A stretch of 64,000 nt of DNA from Psychrobacillus glaciei. Its GTDB lineage: Bacteria > Bacillota > Bacilli > Bacillales_A > Planococcaceae. Every line of letters starts with the position of its first letter. Position 1 is the first letter of the stretch. Below the pieces are notes generated by a model that saw nothing but the letters and a program-made list of their open reading frames with translations, did no database searches and was not told where the DNA came from. Shown here in pieces: positions 1 to 7,398 of the stretch. Position numbers and translations under genes: made by a program. The DNA lies in NCBI RefSeq assembly GCF_008973485.1, contig NZ_CP031223.1:4054001-4118000 (forward strand), in the 5' to 3' direction.

Positions 1-379
1 TTATCTCGTATACCTTTTTTTCTAATATACCGATGACTTTATCGCGATCCACATACTTCATATTAGCTAAACCAATGACCATACTACCGATTGTATCTGC
101 ATTTTCAAAAAGTTTATAAATCTTCTTCGGTAACACTTCTCGGCCTTTTTCAGTGATTGCAAATACTTGTTTATCTGGTCGATGCTCTTCTTTAATGATT
201 TCTTTTGCCTCAATAAAGCCTTGCTTCGCCAATGATTCAAAATGGTAATATAACTTGCTTTCAGTCAGACCATTTATCGTATCAAGAGGCTGTAATACTG
301 AGATTTGTTTTTTCAATTTATAAGGGTAATTATTTTCTTCCATAAGCTTAGTCAGAATGAAAATTTGAATTGCCATCAT
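1..379 (-). CDS. PadR-family transcriptional regulator (partial, runs off the left edge)
   Basis: Reading the minus strand from an ATG at 379 gives 126 codons with no stop before the window edge. The protein begins MMAIQIFILTKLMEE and has the PadR winged-helix pattern: a helix-turn-helix followed by a wing ending in KQVFAITEKGREVLPKK at about residues 75-90. AAGGAG lies just upstream of the start; a second ATG three bases on is equally possible. PadR proteins are cytoplasmic repressors, often of adjacent membrane-protein or efflux genes. The next gene (443-1603) is on the same strand, transcribed toward this one, and encodes a membrane protein, so a regulator-transporter pair is likely. The target and ligand are unknown. 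Confidence 0.8.
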   Translation of the reverse strand, partial: MMAIQIFILTKLMEENNYPYKLKKQISVLQPLDTINGLTESKLYYHFESLAKQGFIEAKEIIKEEHRPDKQVFAITEKGREVLPKKIYKLFENADTIGSMVIGLANMKYVDRDKVIGILEKKVYEI

Positions 380-442
380 TTCAGCTCCTTAGGCAAATAT
401 TAGTTCTATTGTATCAAAACTAATCATTTACTTCAGCAGAAT

Positions 443-1603
443 TTAAATTTTTGCAGATTCTCTTGAATCCACTACTGGCATTGGCTTGTGTAAGATCCAA
501 ACGATAACAACGTTAATTAACATCGCTACTATACCAACTAAAGCTAACCCTAACAAATAAGGGCTTACACTTGTACTACCAAAAATATTAGCAAAGTAAG
601 CTTGCACTGAATAATACATCGGTGTAATATGGCTCGCCCACTTATAAGGTACATACATCATATCACGTGAAATCGTTGCCCCATTAGCAATCGTTTGAAC
701 TAACAATATTGGGATATTTAAAATCATACCTGCTTCACCAATTAAGAATACTACAATTGCTGTGAAGTTAAAGCATACCCAATAATTCAGGATTTGTTGT
801 CCCCAAATTTGGAAGAATAAATCTCCGCTTAAATCATTTATACCAAACGCTATACCTGCTGAAGCTAAACCAGCAATAACACCAATAAGAATTGCTGTTA
901 ATTGTACATAAATGAATAAACGTGTTTTCGTAGCTCTCCCGCGATTTACTTTAAACGCACCAACTAATTGCATCGCTGCAATCATCGCCCCTACATATAA
1001 GGACATAGTTAAGAACATTGGTAACATATTGTTATGCATACCATCTGGAATGTCATTAATTTTAACAACATTACCTACATAACTGTTTTCAATCAGCTCA
1101 GCCATTTCTTTTGCTTGCTCTTCAGGTACATTGATGTTCATTAAAATACCTTGTGCTGTTTGCTGTGAGAATTGCTCACTTAATTGCTCATTAATTTGAG
1201 AAACAACTTGTGTCATAGAAGATGATACAACTGTTGCTCCTGCTTCGTTAAGAGTGAAATCAATGCTTGATGATACATCACTATTTCGTAAATCAGCTGA
1301 AAACGTTTCTGGTATATGGATCACTAAAGCTAATTCGTTATCTTCTAAATCTTCTAAAGCTGCTTTGTTCGAAATGTTTGTTTTTATTTTCTCAAATGGG
1401 AGTTGTTCTACTAAGTTCTCTGTAATTTGAGCTCCAGTTTCTCCTACATCATCATTAATAATGGCAATCGGTAATTGATCAATATTCCCAGGAATTGCTG
1501 TATAACCTGGCAAAAAGATTCCTAACATACACACTGCATAAAAAACACCCATAAATATAGAGCCTATGGCACCTTTACTCTTCAAAAACTCTGTAAATTT
1601 CAT
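443..1603 (-). CDS. YhgE/Pip-type ABC-2-like membrane protein
   Basis: This 386-residue protein has an N-terminal membrane segment (about 12-35), a large extracytoplasmic region (about 36-190) and five or more hydrophobic segments in the C-terminal half. That is the layout of the YhgE/Pip and DUF3533 families, related to ABC-2 permeases. The motif AIINDDVG after the first membrane segment is typical. No ATPase is adjacent. Family members are linked to export or, in some Gram-positives, to phage or toxin susceptibility; a specific substrate cannot be assigned. The upstream region holds a long inverted repeat (1650-1683) that could be the operator of the neighbouring PadR protein. Confidence 0.75.
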   Translation of the reverse strand: MKFTEFLKSKGAIGSIFMGVFYAVCMLGIFLPGYTAIPGNIDQLPIAIINDDVGETGAQITENLVEQLPFEKIKTNISNKAALEDLEDNELALVIHIPETFSADLRNSDVSSSIDFTLNEAGATVVSSSMTQVVSQINEQLSEQFSQQTAQGILMNINVPEEQAKEMAELIENSYVGNVVKINDIPDGMHNNMLPMFLTMSLYVGAMIAAMQLVGAFKVNRGRATKTRLFIYVQLTAILIGVIAGLASAGIAFGINDLSGDLFFQIWGQQILNYWVCFNFTAIVVFLIGEAGMILNIPILLVQTIANGATISRDMMYVPYKWASHITPMYYSVQAYFANIFGSTSVSPYLLGLALVGIVAMLINVVIVWILHKPMPVVDSRESAKI

Positions 1604-1649
1604 ATTGTAATTCCTTTCTAAATATCTATTCGTTATTACATTATTAATT

Positions 1650-1683
1650 AAGTTAAAGTACTTTAATTAAACTACTTTAACTT
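1650..1683. promoter_or_regulatory. Inverted repeat, candidate operator of the PadR/YhgE pair
   Basis: AAGTTAAAGTA (1650-1660) is the exact reverse complement of TACTTTAACTT (1673-1683). A nested palindrome TTAAAGTACTTTAA lies at 1653-1666, and related TTAA-rich half-sites follow at 1683-1696. It sits about 50 bp upstream of the YhgE-like start codon, where a repressor would act. Assignment to the PadR protein is inference. Confidence 0.5.
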
Positions 1684-1960
1684 AACTATGTTAAGTATCT
1701 TATAAGATTCAAGTTTCAATTGCAATCAAAAAAGTATAGTATAGCCTATTTTGTTTTTATTTTTTGTCCAAATTATGAAAAGAGAGGATCGTTACTAACT
1801 AATGAATTATGACTGAATAAAATGAATTCATCTTCTCAATCTTGACCTAAAATAAAAATAAACGCTGCTCGTTTTTACAGGAAAGTGCCTTATTTCTGAA
1901 GATAGTTGAATATACTTTTGTAGTATCCTGACTGTATAAATTACAAAAGGGGCAATTCAA

Positions 1961-2116
1961 ATTACTTTAGCGAACATAATAGCTGATATTTTTTCGTTAA
2001 ACGATAGGGATAAAGAATCCATTTTAGATTATCTAACTCGCCATTTCTCGTCGCCGGCTTCACAGCTAGGAGCTTTAATTGGTGAATTGTTCAGTTACAA
2101 TTCAGTCGGGTACTGA
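1961..2116 (+). other. Short open frame cut by the left end of element X
   Basis: An open frame of about 51 codons (LANIIADIFSLNDRDKES near its start) runs from about 1961 and ends at TGA 2114-2116. AAAGGGG stands 8 bp upstream, but the codon at the right distance is ATT, not ATG/GTG/TTG. Its last codons lie inside the terminal repeat of element X (starts 2088), so the natural C-terminus is probably lost. I do not recognise it. It may be a gene remnant from the original downstream flank or from an even older insertion. Apart from this, 1700-2087 shows nothing I can name. Confidence 0.25.
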
Positions 2117-2134
2117 TAAGAATTATCAAATTAA

Positions 2135-2168
2135 AAAGGAACCAAGTCTTTCTTAACAGGTTCCCTTT
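2135..2168. terminator. Imperfect hairpin inside the left end of X
   Basis: AAAGGAACC (2135-2143) can pair with GGTTCCCTTT (2159-2168) with one bulge. It could act as a terminator isolating the element from its left flank. Confidence 0.3.
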
Positions 2169-2257
2169 TGAGGTGCAAACATTGCAAATCACATCATATT
2201 TTTTTGTTACTTATATCAATGCAATTCTCAGAGTAAATTACATCAAAAGACGCAAAG

Positions 2258-2283
2258 AAGGGATAGCAATTAAGCTATCCCTT
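2258..2283 (-). terminator. Terminator of the XRE/DUF2975 operon
   Basis: AAGGGATAGC (2258-2267) and GCTATCCCTT (2274-2283) form a perfect 10-bp stem with a 6-nt loop, downstream of the XRE gene stop codon on the minus strand. Confidence 0.7.
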
Positions 2284-2330
2284 AAATTCTCTTTCAACTC
2301 CCATTAGTTAAATAAATTTGTTGTCTGTTT

Positions 2331-2549
2331 TTATTGAGTGTCTTCGTCGCTTTTGTACTCCAAAATATCACCTGGCTGACAATTCAAAGTCTTACATATC
2401 GCTTCTAATGTTGAAAAACGAACCGCTTTTGCTTTCCCATTTTTCAAAACAGAAATATTTGCCATAGTAATTCCAACCCTCTCCGAGAGCTCCGTTACGC
2501 TCATTTTCCGTTTTGCTAACATTACATCAATATTAATGATAATTGCCAT
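2331..2549 (-). CDS. yozG: XRE-family small DNA-binding regulator (YozG-like)
   Basis: A helix-turn-helix protein of about 72 residues with the Cro/C1 pattern: MSVTELSERVGITMANISVL covers helices 2 and 3, and the end is acidic. I prefer the ATG at 2549 (about 8 bp after GAGG) to the GTG at 2558. It directly follows the DUF2975 membrane gene, starting about ten bases after that gene's stop. The same gene pair occurs in Bacillus subtilis as yoaS-yozG, where the small regulator probably controls the operon. Here the pair is the only cargo of element X. The function of the pair is unknown to me beyond probable autoregulation. Confidence 0.75.
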   Translation of the reverse strand: MAIIINIDVMLAKRKMSVTELSERVGITMANISVLKNGKAKAVRFSTLEAICKTLNCQPGDILEYKSDEDTQ

Positions 2550-2559
2550 ATCATCCACC

Positions 2560-3045
2560 TCAGACCGTCAAGTCATTTTCTGATTTTATGTTAATCGCTT
2601 CTTGTAGAAGCCGTTGGAGGATAGCAGCAAAAACGGCAATAACCAACGAAGCAAAAATGATGATGATTCCCATTAATCCAATAGGAGGGTCAACTTTCTT
2701 CGCTATAAAACGGAAGAGTGGCAAACCTAATACATACAAACCACTGATTGTAATCGCACTGCACTTTATGTTCTTTAACGCCTTTACAGATAAATCCGAG
2801 AACGCTGCGTTTTCGTCAATGTACCTTAAAAGATTGAAAGCCTGATAGAGAGCAAAGTAAAAAGGCACAGCCGCTCCATACATCACGATGTAAACGAGAT
2901 ATTTCATTGGGACAATATTTGAATACAATTTTGATGCGAAATTCGCCATATGGGGCACTAAAAATATACATAAAGCAAGAACTGCAATTCCAGCCAGAAA
3001 AATAATTACCTTTAAAAAAGTGGTCGAACCTCGTTTAACATTCAT
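2560..3045 (-). CDS. yoaS: DUF2975 membrane protein (YoaS-like)
   Basis: About 161 residues with four hydrophobic segments (about 12-32, 45-65, 95-115, 122-145), matching DUF2975 proteins, which are usually coupled to a YozG-type XRE regulator as seen here. The GTG at 3054 lies inside the ribosome-binding site (GAGGTG), so the ATG at 3045 is the better start. It is first in the two-gene minus-strand operon. The family has no established biochemical role; a membrane sensor or effector for the XRE protein is possible but unproven. Confidence 0.75.
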   Translation of the reverse strand: MNVKRGSTTFLKVIIFLAGIAVLALCIFLVPHMANFASKLYSNIVPMKYLVYIVMYGAAVPFYFALYQAFNLLRYIDENAAFSDLSVKALKNIKCSAITISGLYVLGLPLFRFIAKKVDPPIGLMGIIIIFASLVIAVFAAILQRLLQEAINIKSENDLTV

Positions 3046-3235
3046 ATTAAGCACCTCGCTTATTTAATGACAATATAAATTTAACACAACTTTTATTGTT
3101 TTGCGATAAATCTTTATTGTTTTTCATTATATTATTTTTTTATTTAAATATCCTTTTAATTTTGGCAAAAATAATATGCACTTCTCATTACAAAGAAATG
3201 CTCTTACCTTAAAATGTTAAATTTACAACTTGTTC

Positions 3236-3271
3236 AAAAAGCTCAATCCGAATAACATGGATTGAGCTTTT
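3236..3271. terminator. Hairpin in element X
   Basis: AAAAAGCTCAATCC (3236-3249) pairs with GGATTGAGCTTTT (3259-3271), a strong stem with T-rich flanks on both strands. It could terminate transcription in either direction. Confidence 0.6.
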
Positions 3272-3306
3272 CTAATTCAATTAACAAGGGGGGGTTATTG
3301 ATTTAA

Positions 3307-3358
3307 ATTTCAGTTTCCAACTTTGTTGTTCAGTAACCGATTTCGTTGTCATTTAACA
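3307..3358. repeat. Two degenerate right-end repeats of the X/Y family
   Basis: CAGTTTCCAACTTTGTTG and CAGTAACCGATTTCGTTG, the second followed by TCATTTAACA, resemble the X/Y right-end unit (GGTACCCGACTTTGTTG followed by TCATTCAACA). The second copy ends in AACA like a true terminus. They are either internal transposase-binding sites of X or the right end of an older, decayed copy. Confidence 0.5.
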
Positions 3359-3453
3359 CTTGATGATCTAAATAAAATAGAACAGTTTAGTGAATTATTT
3401 ACATAATCGACAAGAGTAAAAGCTTCAGTTAATTCAACAATCGCTGCATAAAA

Positions 3454-3489
3454 AAAGACCCAAACCAATTATAATTGGTTTGGGTCTTT
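3454..3489. terminator. Strong bidirectional terminator next to the X right end
   Basis: AAAGACCCAAACCAATT (3454-3470) and AATTGGTTTGGGTCTTT (3473-3489) form a perfect 17-bp stem with a 2-nt loop. It lies just inside the right terminal repeat. Element Y has an analogous hairpin (7717-7751) just inside its right end, so this may be a shared design of the family. Confidence 0.7.
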
Positions 3490-3655
3490 AAACGGTACCC
3501 GACTTTGTTGTCATTCAACAAAATTGTTCAGTTACAACTAAGTCGGGTACTATGGAACGCTGTAACCCGCATTCCTATGTTATGTGAAACACTTCACACA
3601 AAACAAAGTCGGGAACCAGTTGTTTTTACTACCTGACAACTAAGTCGGGTACTGG

Positions 3656-3849
3656 AAAGGTAGATTGCTATCCATTTAATGAATGAGTCTTATTAAGACT
3701 CATTCACCCTTACTTTGCTGTTCTATTGCGATATAAGATCAGCGTAATTGCATTTAATAGGACGTTACCGATGAAAATAACTGCTACGTTAGTGAAAAAG
3801 CGTCTCCTATTGTTGTAGTAACCAACTCCGTTACTTCAATAAGCTATTT
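3656..3849. other. Left part of element Y: hairpin and a membrane-protein-like remnant
   Basis: AATGAGTCTTATTAAGACTCATT (imperfectly 3679-3703) is a hairpin. On the minus strand about 36 codons ending at TAA 3710-3712 read VAVIFIGNVLLNAITLILY and then NRTAK, a hydrophobic C-terminal segment without any start codon. It may be a gene remnant. Nothing else is supported in 3656-3849. Confidence 0.3.
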
Positions 3850-3959
3850 TTATTCTTTTACCTCAATTTTTTTTGCTCCAGCTAGAGCAGGATAAGATTC
3901 ATCAATGCCACCATCAATCCATACCTCCACTTTGTAACCTTTCCTTAAGCTACTGGTGT
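3850..3959 (-). pseudogene. DUF3221 lipoprotein gene, 3' fragment (cut by IS21-family element)
   Basis: Reading on from the 5' fragment across the IS, and counting the GGTGT duplication once, the frame stays open and gives SSLRKGYKVEVWIDGG then IDESYPALAGAKKIEVKE before TAA at 3850-3852. The VWxDGxIDESYPAxA pattern is the C-terminal signature of DUF3221 proteins. The two halves together would make about 120 residues, a normal length for the family. The gene is inactive only because of the insertion. Confidence 0.8.
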
Positions 3960-4052
3960 TGTAAACGCTATACTAAAGTGAGCAATTTTCCACAAATAAG
4001 ATTGAGCAGTTCTCCTCTAAATCAACCACTTCCTTTATACTGAATTGTGTAA

Positions 4053-5627
4053 ATGGAAAGTGGGGAATCTGGAGTGACAAGGTTTATGGTTTATACGAAA
4101 ATTTATGAATTATATGCAATGGGCTTTTCGAAGTCTGCAATTGCGAGAAAGTTAAGTATTTCTAGAAATACCGTTGCTAAATATTTAAAGAATACATCGG
4201 AGGAATTTGAAGAGTACCTACTCTCTTTGCAAACCCGTAAAAAGAAGTTAGATCCCTATCGGGATATCATTCTTGCATGGCTAAAAAGGTACCCTGATCT
4301 AAGTGGCGCACAGGTCTATGATTGGTTGAAAGAGAAACAAGATATTAGCGAAGAAGATATAGCTGAGAATACGACAAGAAATTATGTAAATGAACTACGT
4401 GTTGCATATCATATACCAAAAGTGTCAGAACAGAGAGTTTATGCAGCTGTCCCAGATAGTCCTATGGGTTTTCAAGGACAAGTAGATTTCGGTCAAGATC
4501 TTGTAACTGCTTATGACGGAACAAAAAAAAGACTTTATTTTGTCGGGTTTGTATTATCTCATTCTAGGTTTAAATACATTGAATTCTTAGATAGACCTTT
4601 CCGTACAACAGATTTAGTTCGTTGTCATGAGAATGCTTTTGAGTTTTTTGGAGGAATGCCCGAAGAATTGGTTTATGACCAAGACGCTTTACTCGCAGTA
4701 AGTGAAAATGCTGGTGATTTATTATTTACAAAGGAATTTGATAACTACCGAAAATTAAGGAAGTTTAACATTTATTTATGTAGAAAAAGCGATCCAGAAT
4801 CTAAAGGTAAAATTGAACAAGTAGTTAAATTTGTAAAGCATAACTTCATGAAAAATCGTGAGTTCCAAGACATTCATTTGTGGAATCAACAAGCTATTCA
4901 ATGGCTAGGGAGAACTGGAAATTACAAAGTACACCATAATACAAAAAAGAGACCTTCTTTAGTGCACACTGTCGAAAAGCTGCACCTAAGAAAAATCTCT
5001 TCCAAATTCTCCTTCGAGAATTCCCTTACAGAAAGTATAACAAGAACTATTCAAAAGGACAATATCATACGCTTTGAATCCAATCGCTATTCTGTACCTG
5101 TAGGTACTTACGATGCAAAAACTAAAAATGTGGCGTATTTAGAAGTATCTATAGATGGATATTTAGACATTCGATTACAGATAGGTGGTCCACCAATTGC
5201 AAGACATTTAGTTAGTAGTTTAAAGGGTCAATTAATTTATGATCCGTCTCATCATAAGAAACCTAGCTCAAAGAAAACACTTTTGAGAGAGGAAATTGAG
5301 CTTGCATTTTCTAACCAGGAATTAATTACTTGGTTCTTGGACGAATTGAATAAGAAGTATCCAAGACACTTGGTAGATCAGTTTAAAGTATTACAAATGG
5401 TCATTCGAAATCATCCAGACTACCTAGAAGAAGCGCTAGAAACAGTAAAAACTTTAAATATGATTAGTGCAAATGATTTTAGAGATATAGCTTTTACGTT
5501 ACATAAAGAGTCAGAATCGCAAACAAAACAAGTAAGTGTAGAGTCATCAAAATATCAAAAATACAAGGCTGCAGAACGATCAGAAGATTACTATATTCGG
5601 TTATTATCTGGAGGTAAAAGATCATGA
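4053..5627 (+). CDS. istA: IS21-family transposase IstA
   Basis: A 524-residue DDE transposase. The N-terminal helix-turn-helix reads GFSKSAIARKLSISRNTVAK at about residues 22-41. The integrase core has the first catalytic Asp in GQVDFGQ (about 145), the second in LVYDQD (about 210) and the Glu in ESKGKIEQ (about 250). The C-terminal region matches the Mu/IstA type. An internal ATG preceding VYTKIYEL (about codon 12) is an alternative start. The stop overlaps the istB start by 4 bp, which implies translational coupling. It cuts and joins the element ends together with IstB. Confidence 0.92.
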   Translation: MESGESGVTRFMVYTKIYELYAMGFSKSAIARKLSISRNTVAKYLKNTSEEFEEYLLSLQTRKKKLDPYRDIILAWLKRYPDLSGAQVYDWLKEKQDISEEDIAENTTRNYVNELRVAYHIPKVSEQRVYAAVPDSPMGFQGQVDFGQDLVTAYDGTKKRLYFVGFVLSHSRFKYIEFLDRPFRTTDLVRCHENAFEFFGGMPEELVYDQDALLAVSENAGDLLFTKEFDNYRKLRKFNIYLCRKSDPESKGKIEQVVKFVKHNFMKNREFQDIHLWNQQAIQWLGRTGNYKVHHNTKKRPSLVHTVEKLHLRKISSKFSFENSLTESITRTIQKDNIIRFESNRYSVPVGTYDAKTKNVAYLEVSIDGYLDIRLQIGGPPIARHLVSSLKGQLIYDPSHHKKPSSKKTLLREEIELAFSNQELITWFLDELNKKYPRHLVDQFKVLQMVIRNHPDYLEEALETVKTLNMISANDFRDIAFTLHKESESQTKQVSVESSKYQKYKAAERSEDYYIRLLSGGKRS

Positions 5628-6397
5628 CTTCTCCAATCGAATTATTGCAAGATAAATGTAGAACTTTGAGACTCGCTGAGACTGCAAAAGAGCTTCCCGC
5701 TCTTTTGCGCAATGCCGAATCCAACAGTTGGACTTATCACGAATTTATCAACGAACTACTCACTCATGAAACAGCGTGCCGAGAAAAAAAGACTGTTCAA
5801 CGTTTAATGCAATGGGCAGACTTTCCCTACCAAAAGACATTAGCTGATTATCGGCTGGAAGAACAAAATGTGATTGGTGAAAGACAGTTTAAATTGTTAA
5901 AAGACCTTAACTGGATTGAAGAAATGTTTACACTGATTATAATGGGTCCCCCAGGGACCGGAAAAACACTATTGTCTGTGGGATTAGGCACTTTAGCCAT
6001 TGAAAATGGATATCAGGTTTCTTTTGTCTCGATGGGAGAGCTTATCTACATTTTGAAAAGCCGTGACTATGTTAGTAAATCAAAAACACGATATAAACGA
6101 ATTTCAACATCCGAATTAATCATTATTGATGATGTAATGTATATGACTGTAGATCCGAAAGAGGCAAGCTTATTCTTTCAATTTATATACGATATGTATG
6201 ACAAATCTGCGTTTATATTAACGTCAAATAAAGGGCCAAATGAATGGGGTAAATTTTTAGGGGACACTTCTTTAACCACAGCTATATTAGATCGACTCCT
6301 TCATAGAAGTGAGGTAATATCCTTCGGAGAGGACGAAGAAAGTTTAAGAATGAAGTACAGAAAAACTTTGTTTCCCGAAGTAAGTGCTCAAACTTAA
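5624..6397 (+). CDS. istB: IS21-family helper ATPase IstB
   Basis: A 257-residue AAA+ ATPase of the DnaC/IstB type: Walker A GPPGTGKT (about 108-115), Walker B LIIIDDV (about 165-171) and a sensor region ILTSNKGPNEWG. It regulates IstA and selects target DNA, much as TnsC does for TnsAB in element Z. Its start codon overlaps the istA stop (ATGA). No damage is visible, so the insertion sequence is probably active. Confidence 0.92.
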   Translation: MTSPIELLQDKCRTLRLAETAKELPALLRNAESNSWTYHEFINELLTHETACREKKTVQRLMQWADFPYQKTLADYRLEEQNVIGERQFKLLKDLNWIEEMFTLIIMGPPGTGKTLLSVGLGTLAIENGYQVSFVSMGELIYILKSRDYVSKSKTRYKRISTSELIIIDDVMYMTVDPKEASLFFQFIYDMYDKSAFILTSNKGPNEWGKFLGDTSLTTAILDRLLHRSEVISFGEDEESLRMKYRKTLFPEVSAQT

Positions 6398-6457
6398 TTG
6401 TGGAAAATTGATTAATCTTATTTTGTGAAAACTGCTCAATTCTACTTGACGGTTACA

Positions 6458-6715
6458 GGTGTCTTCATACCTTAAGTAGAAAAGTGAAATCCTTTCCTTA
6501 CCCAACTCTTGAAGTGTTTTATCTTTAAGTGTTTCATATTGTTCTGAAGTAATGTCTTTAGCAAGCAATATTCTTCCTTCATATACTTCAAGTATATAAC
6601 CTTCTATTATTAAACCTTCCTCTTTCGGCGTGGTTCTATTTTCTGCACATCCTGTTATGAAGAAAACAAAACTCAGAAAGATTAAAATTGTACAAAAATA
6701 CCGTAAAAGTTTCAT
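6458..6715 (-). pseudogene. DUF3221 lipoprotein gene, 5' fragment (cut by IS21-family element)
   Basis: The start at 6715 follows GGAGGG. The first 22 residues form a lipoprotein signal (MKLLRYFCTILIFLS, then FITGC with the lipobox Cys). The mature part contains EGYILEVYEGRILLAKD, typical of DUF3221. The true reading frame breaks at the GGTGT duplication after LFYLRYEDT; beyond it the frame runs into IS sequence. The 3' remainder lies at 3850-3959. The original product would be a small membrane-anchored extracytoplasmic protein of unknown function. Confidence 0.8.
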
Positions 6716-6921
6716 TTTTATCCCTCCTACAAATAGGTGTTTTATCAAAAAAAACGTTTTTCTTTATTAAACTAACCTGCGGCGTTAGTTCAATAAGATA
6801 AAAGAGCTGTCTGATCTGCTCAACGATTTTCACTAAAGCACCCGTTAGTTTAATAAGAACAGAAACGCTTATTCAACAATCACGCCCGTTTGTTGAATAT
6901 GTAAGTTAATATTTGTATGGG
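6716..6921. repeat. Short dispersed repeats inside element Y
   Basis: GTTAGTTCAATAAG (about 6784-6797) and CCCGTTAGTTTAATAAG (about 6842-6858) are near-copies. Further copies are CCCGTTAGTTTAAG (about 7473), GTTAGTTTAAG (about 7610) and GTTACTTCAATAAG (about 3829). Each lies in non-coding DNA of Y. They resemble short repeats scattered between genes in other Bacillaceae; I cannot assign a function. Confidence 0.5.
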
Positions 6922-7398
6922 TTAGAGATTTAACACAGTTACTGGTTCATTTTCGCATATCTCACCGTTATCATGAAACCCAAAACTTTCATAGAACTTT
7001 TTAGCAACAATGTTTTCGGCTTCATATGCTAACCAACAATATTGAGCATGCCCTACAGGGAATGTGCGTATGAACTCTAATATTTTTTTCATAGCCTCCC
7101 TACCATATTCCTGATTTTGGTATCTTTCACCAATCATTAGACGCAATATACAATAATTATTATTAGCGATTTTCGGAAGCTCGTAACCAGTAATACCATA
7201 AACAATCATAACAAATCCTACTATCTGTTCATCAGCATAAATTGCAAAAGGAAGTGGACTCCCTCCATTGGTAGCAAGAACATAACATGAAGCAACACTT
7301 GAAAGATTGGATGCAACAAAACGGCGTTGGTCCTCTGCAACTTCTAACCTGAATACCTCCCTTCGATTTTCTAATGTAATTTTCCGAAGTGAAATCAT
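6922..7398 (-). CDS. GNAT-family N-acetyltransferase (cargo of element Y)
   Basis: 158 residues with the GNAT fold: beta strands around PFAIYADEQIVGFVMIVYG, the acetyl-CoA loop region RYQNQEYGREAMKKILEFI (about 110-128; a Q/RxxGxG-like motif as QNQEYG, so the last Gly is not seen) and the C-terminal KKFYESFGFHDNGE. The overall pattern is of the RimI/spermidine-acetyltransferase (SpeG/BltD-like) type. The start follows GGAGAGAG. It is the only intact gene that belongs to Y itself. The substrate is unknown; drug, polyamine or protein acetylation are all possible. Confidence 0.8.
   Translation of the reverse strand: MISLRKITLENRREVFRLEVAEDQRRFVASNLSSVASCYVLATNGGSPLPFAIYADEQIVGFVMIVYGITGYELPKIANNNYCILRLMIGERYQNQEYGREAMKKILEFIRTFPVGHAQYCWLAYEAENIVAKKFYESFGFHDNGEICENEPVTVLNL

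Larger units (their letters stand above)
2088..3520. mobile_element. Element X: transposase-less Tn7-like element with an XRE/DUF2975 pair
   Basis: The left end starts TGTTCAGTTACAATTCAG then TCGGGTACT at 2088. The right end is the inverted TGTTGAATGACAACAAAG then TCGGGTAC, finishing at 3520. The same two ends bound the next element Y, which shows that they are real termini. Inside are only two small genes and terminators. The left 5-bp flank (GAATT or TGAAT, depending on a 1-base uncertainty) matches the right flank AAATT only imperfectly, so X may be rearranged. Two extra right-end-like repeats at 3307-3358 suggest that X is composite. It must have been mobilised by proteins encoded elsewhere. 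Confidence 0.65.
3955..6462 (+). mobile_element. IS21-family insertion sequence with 5-bp target duplication
   Basis: The element proper runs 3960-6457 (2,498 bp). Both ends begin TGTAA(A/C)CG when read inward. A second inner block follows: GAGCAATTTTCCACAAATAAG on the left, against GAGCAGTTTTCACAAAATAAG inverted on the right, and a further TGAGCAGTT/TAATCAATT copy, so each end carries two related sites. GGTGT flanks both sides (3955-3959 and 6458-6462). It encodes istA and istB in the classical overlapping order. The element looks complete and recently inserted, because the target gene re-forms perfectly when it is removed. Confidence 0.9.

Noticed and set aside
2543-2845. 100-codon plus-strand frame opposite the DUF2975 gene
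   Set aside because: Shadow of the well-supported minus-strand genes; no family-like pattern.
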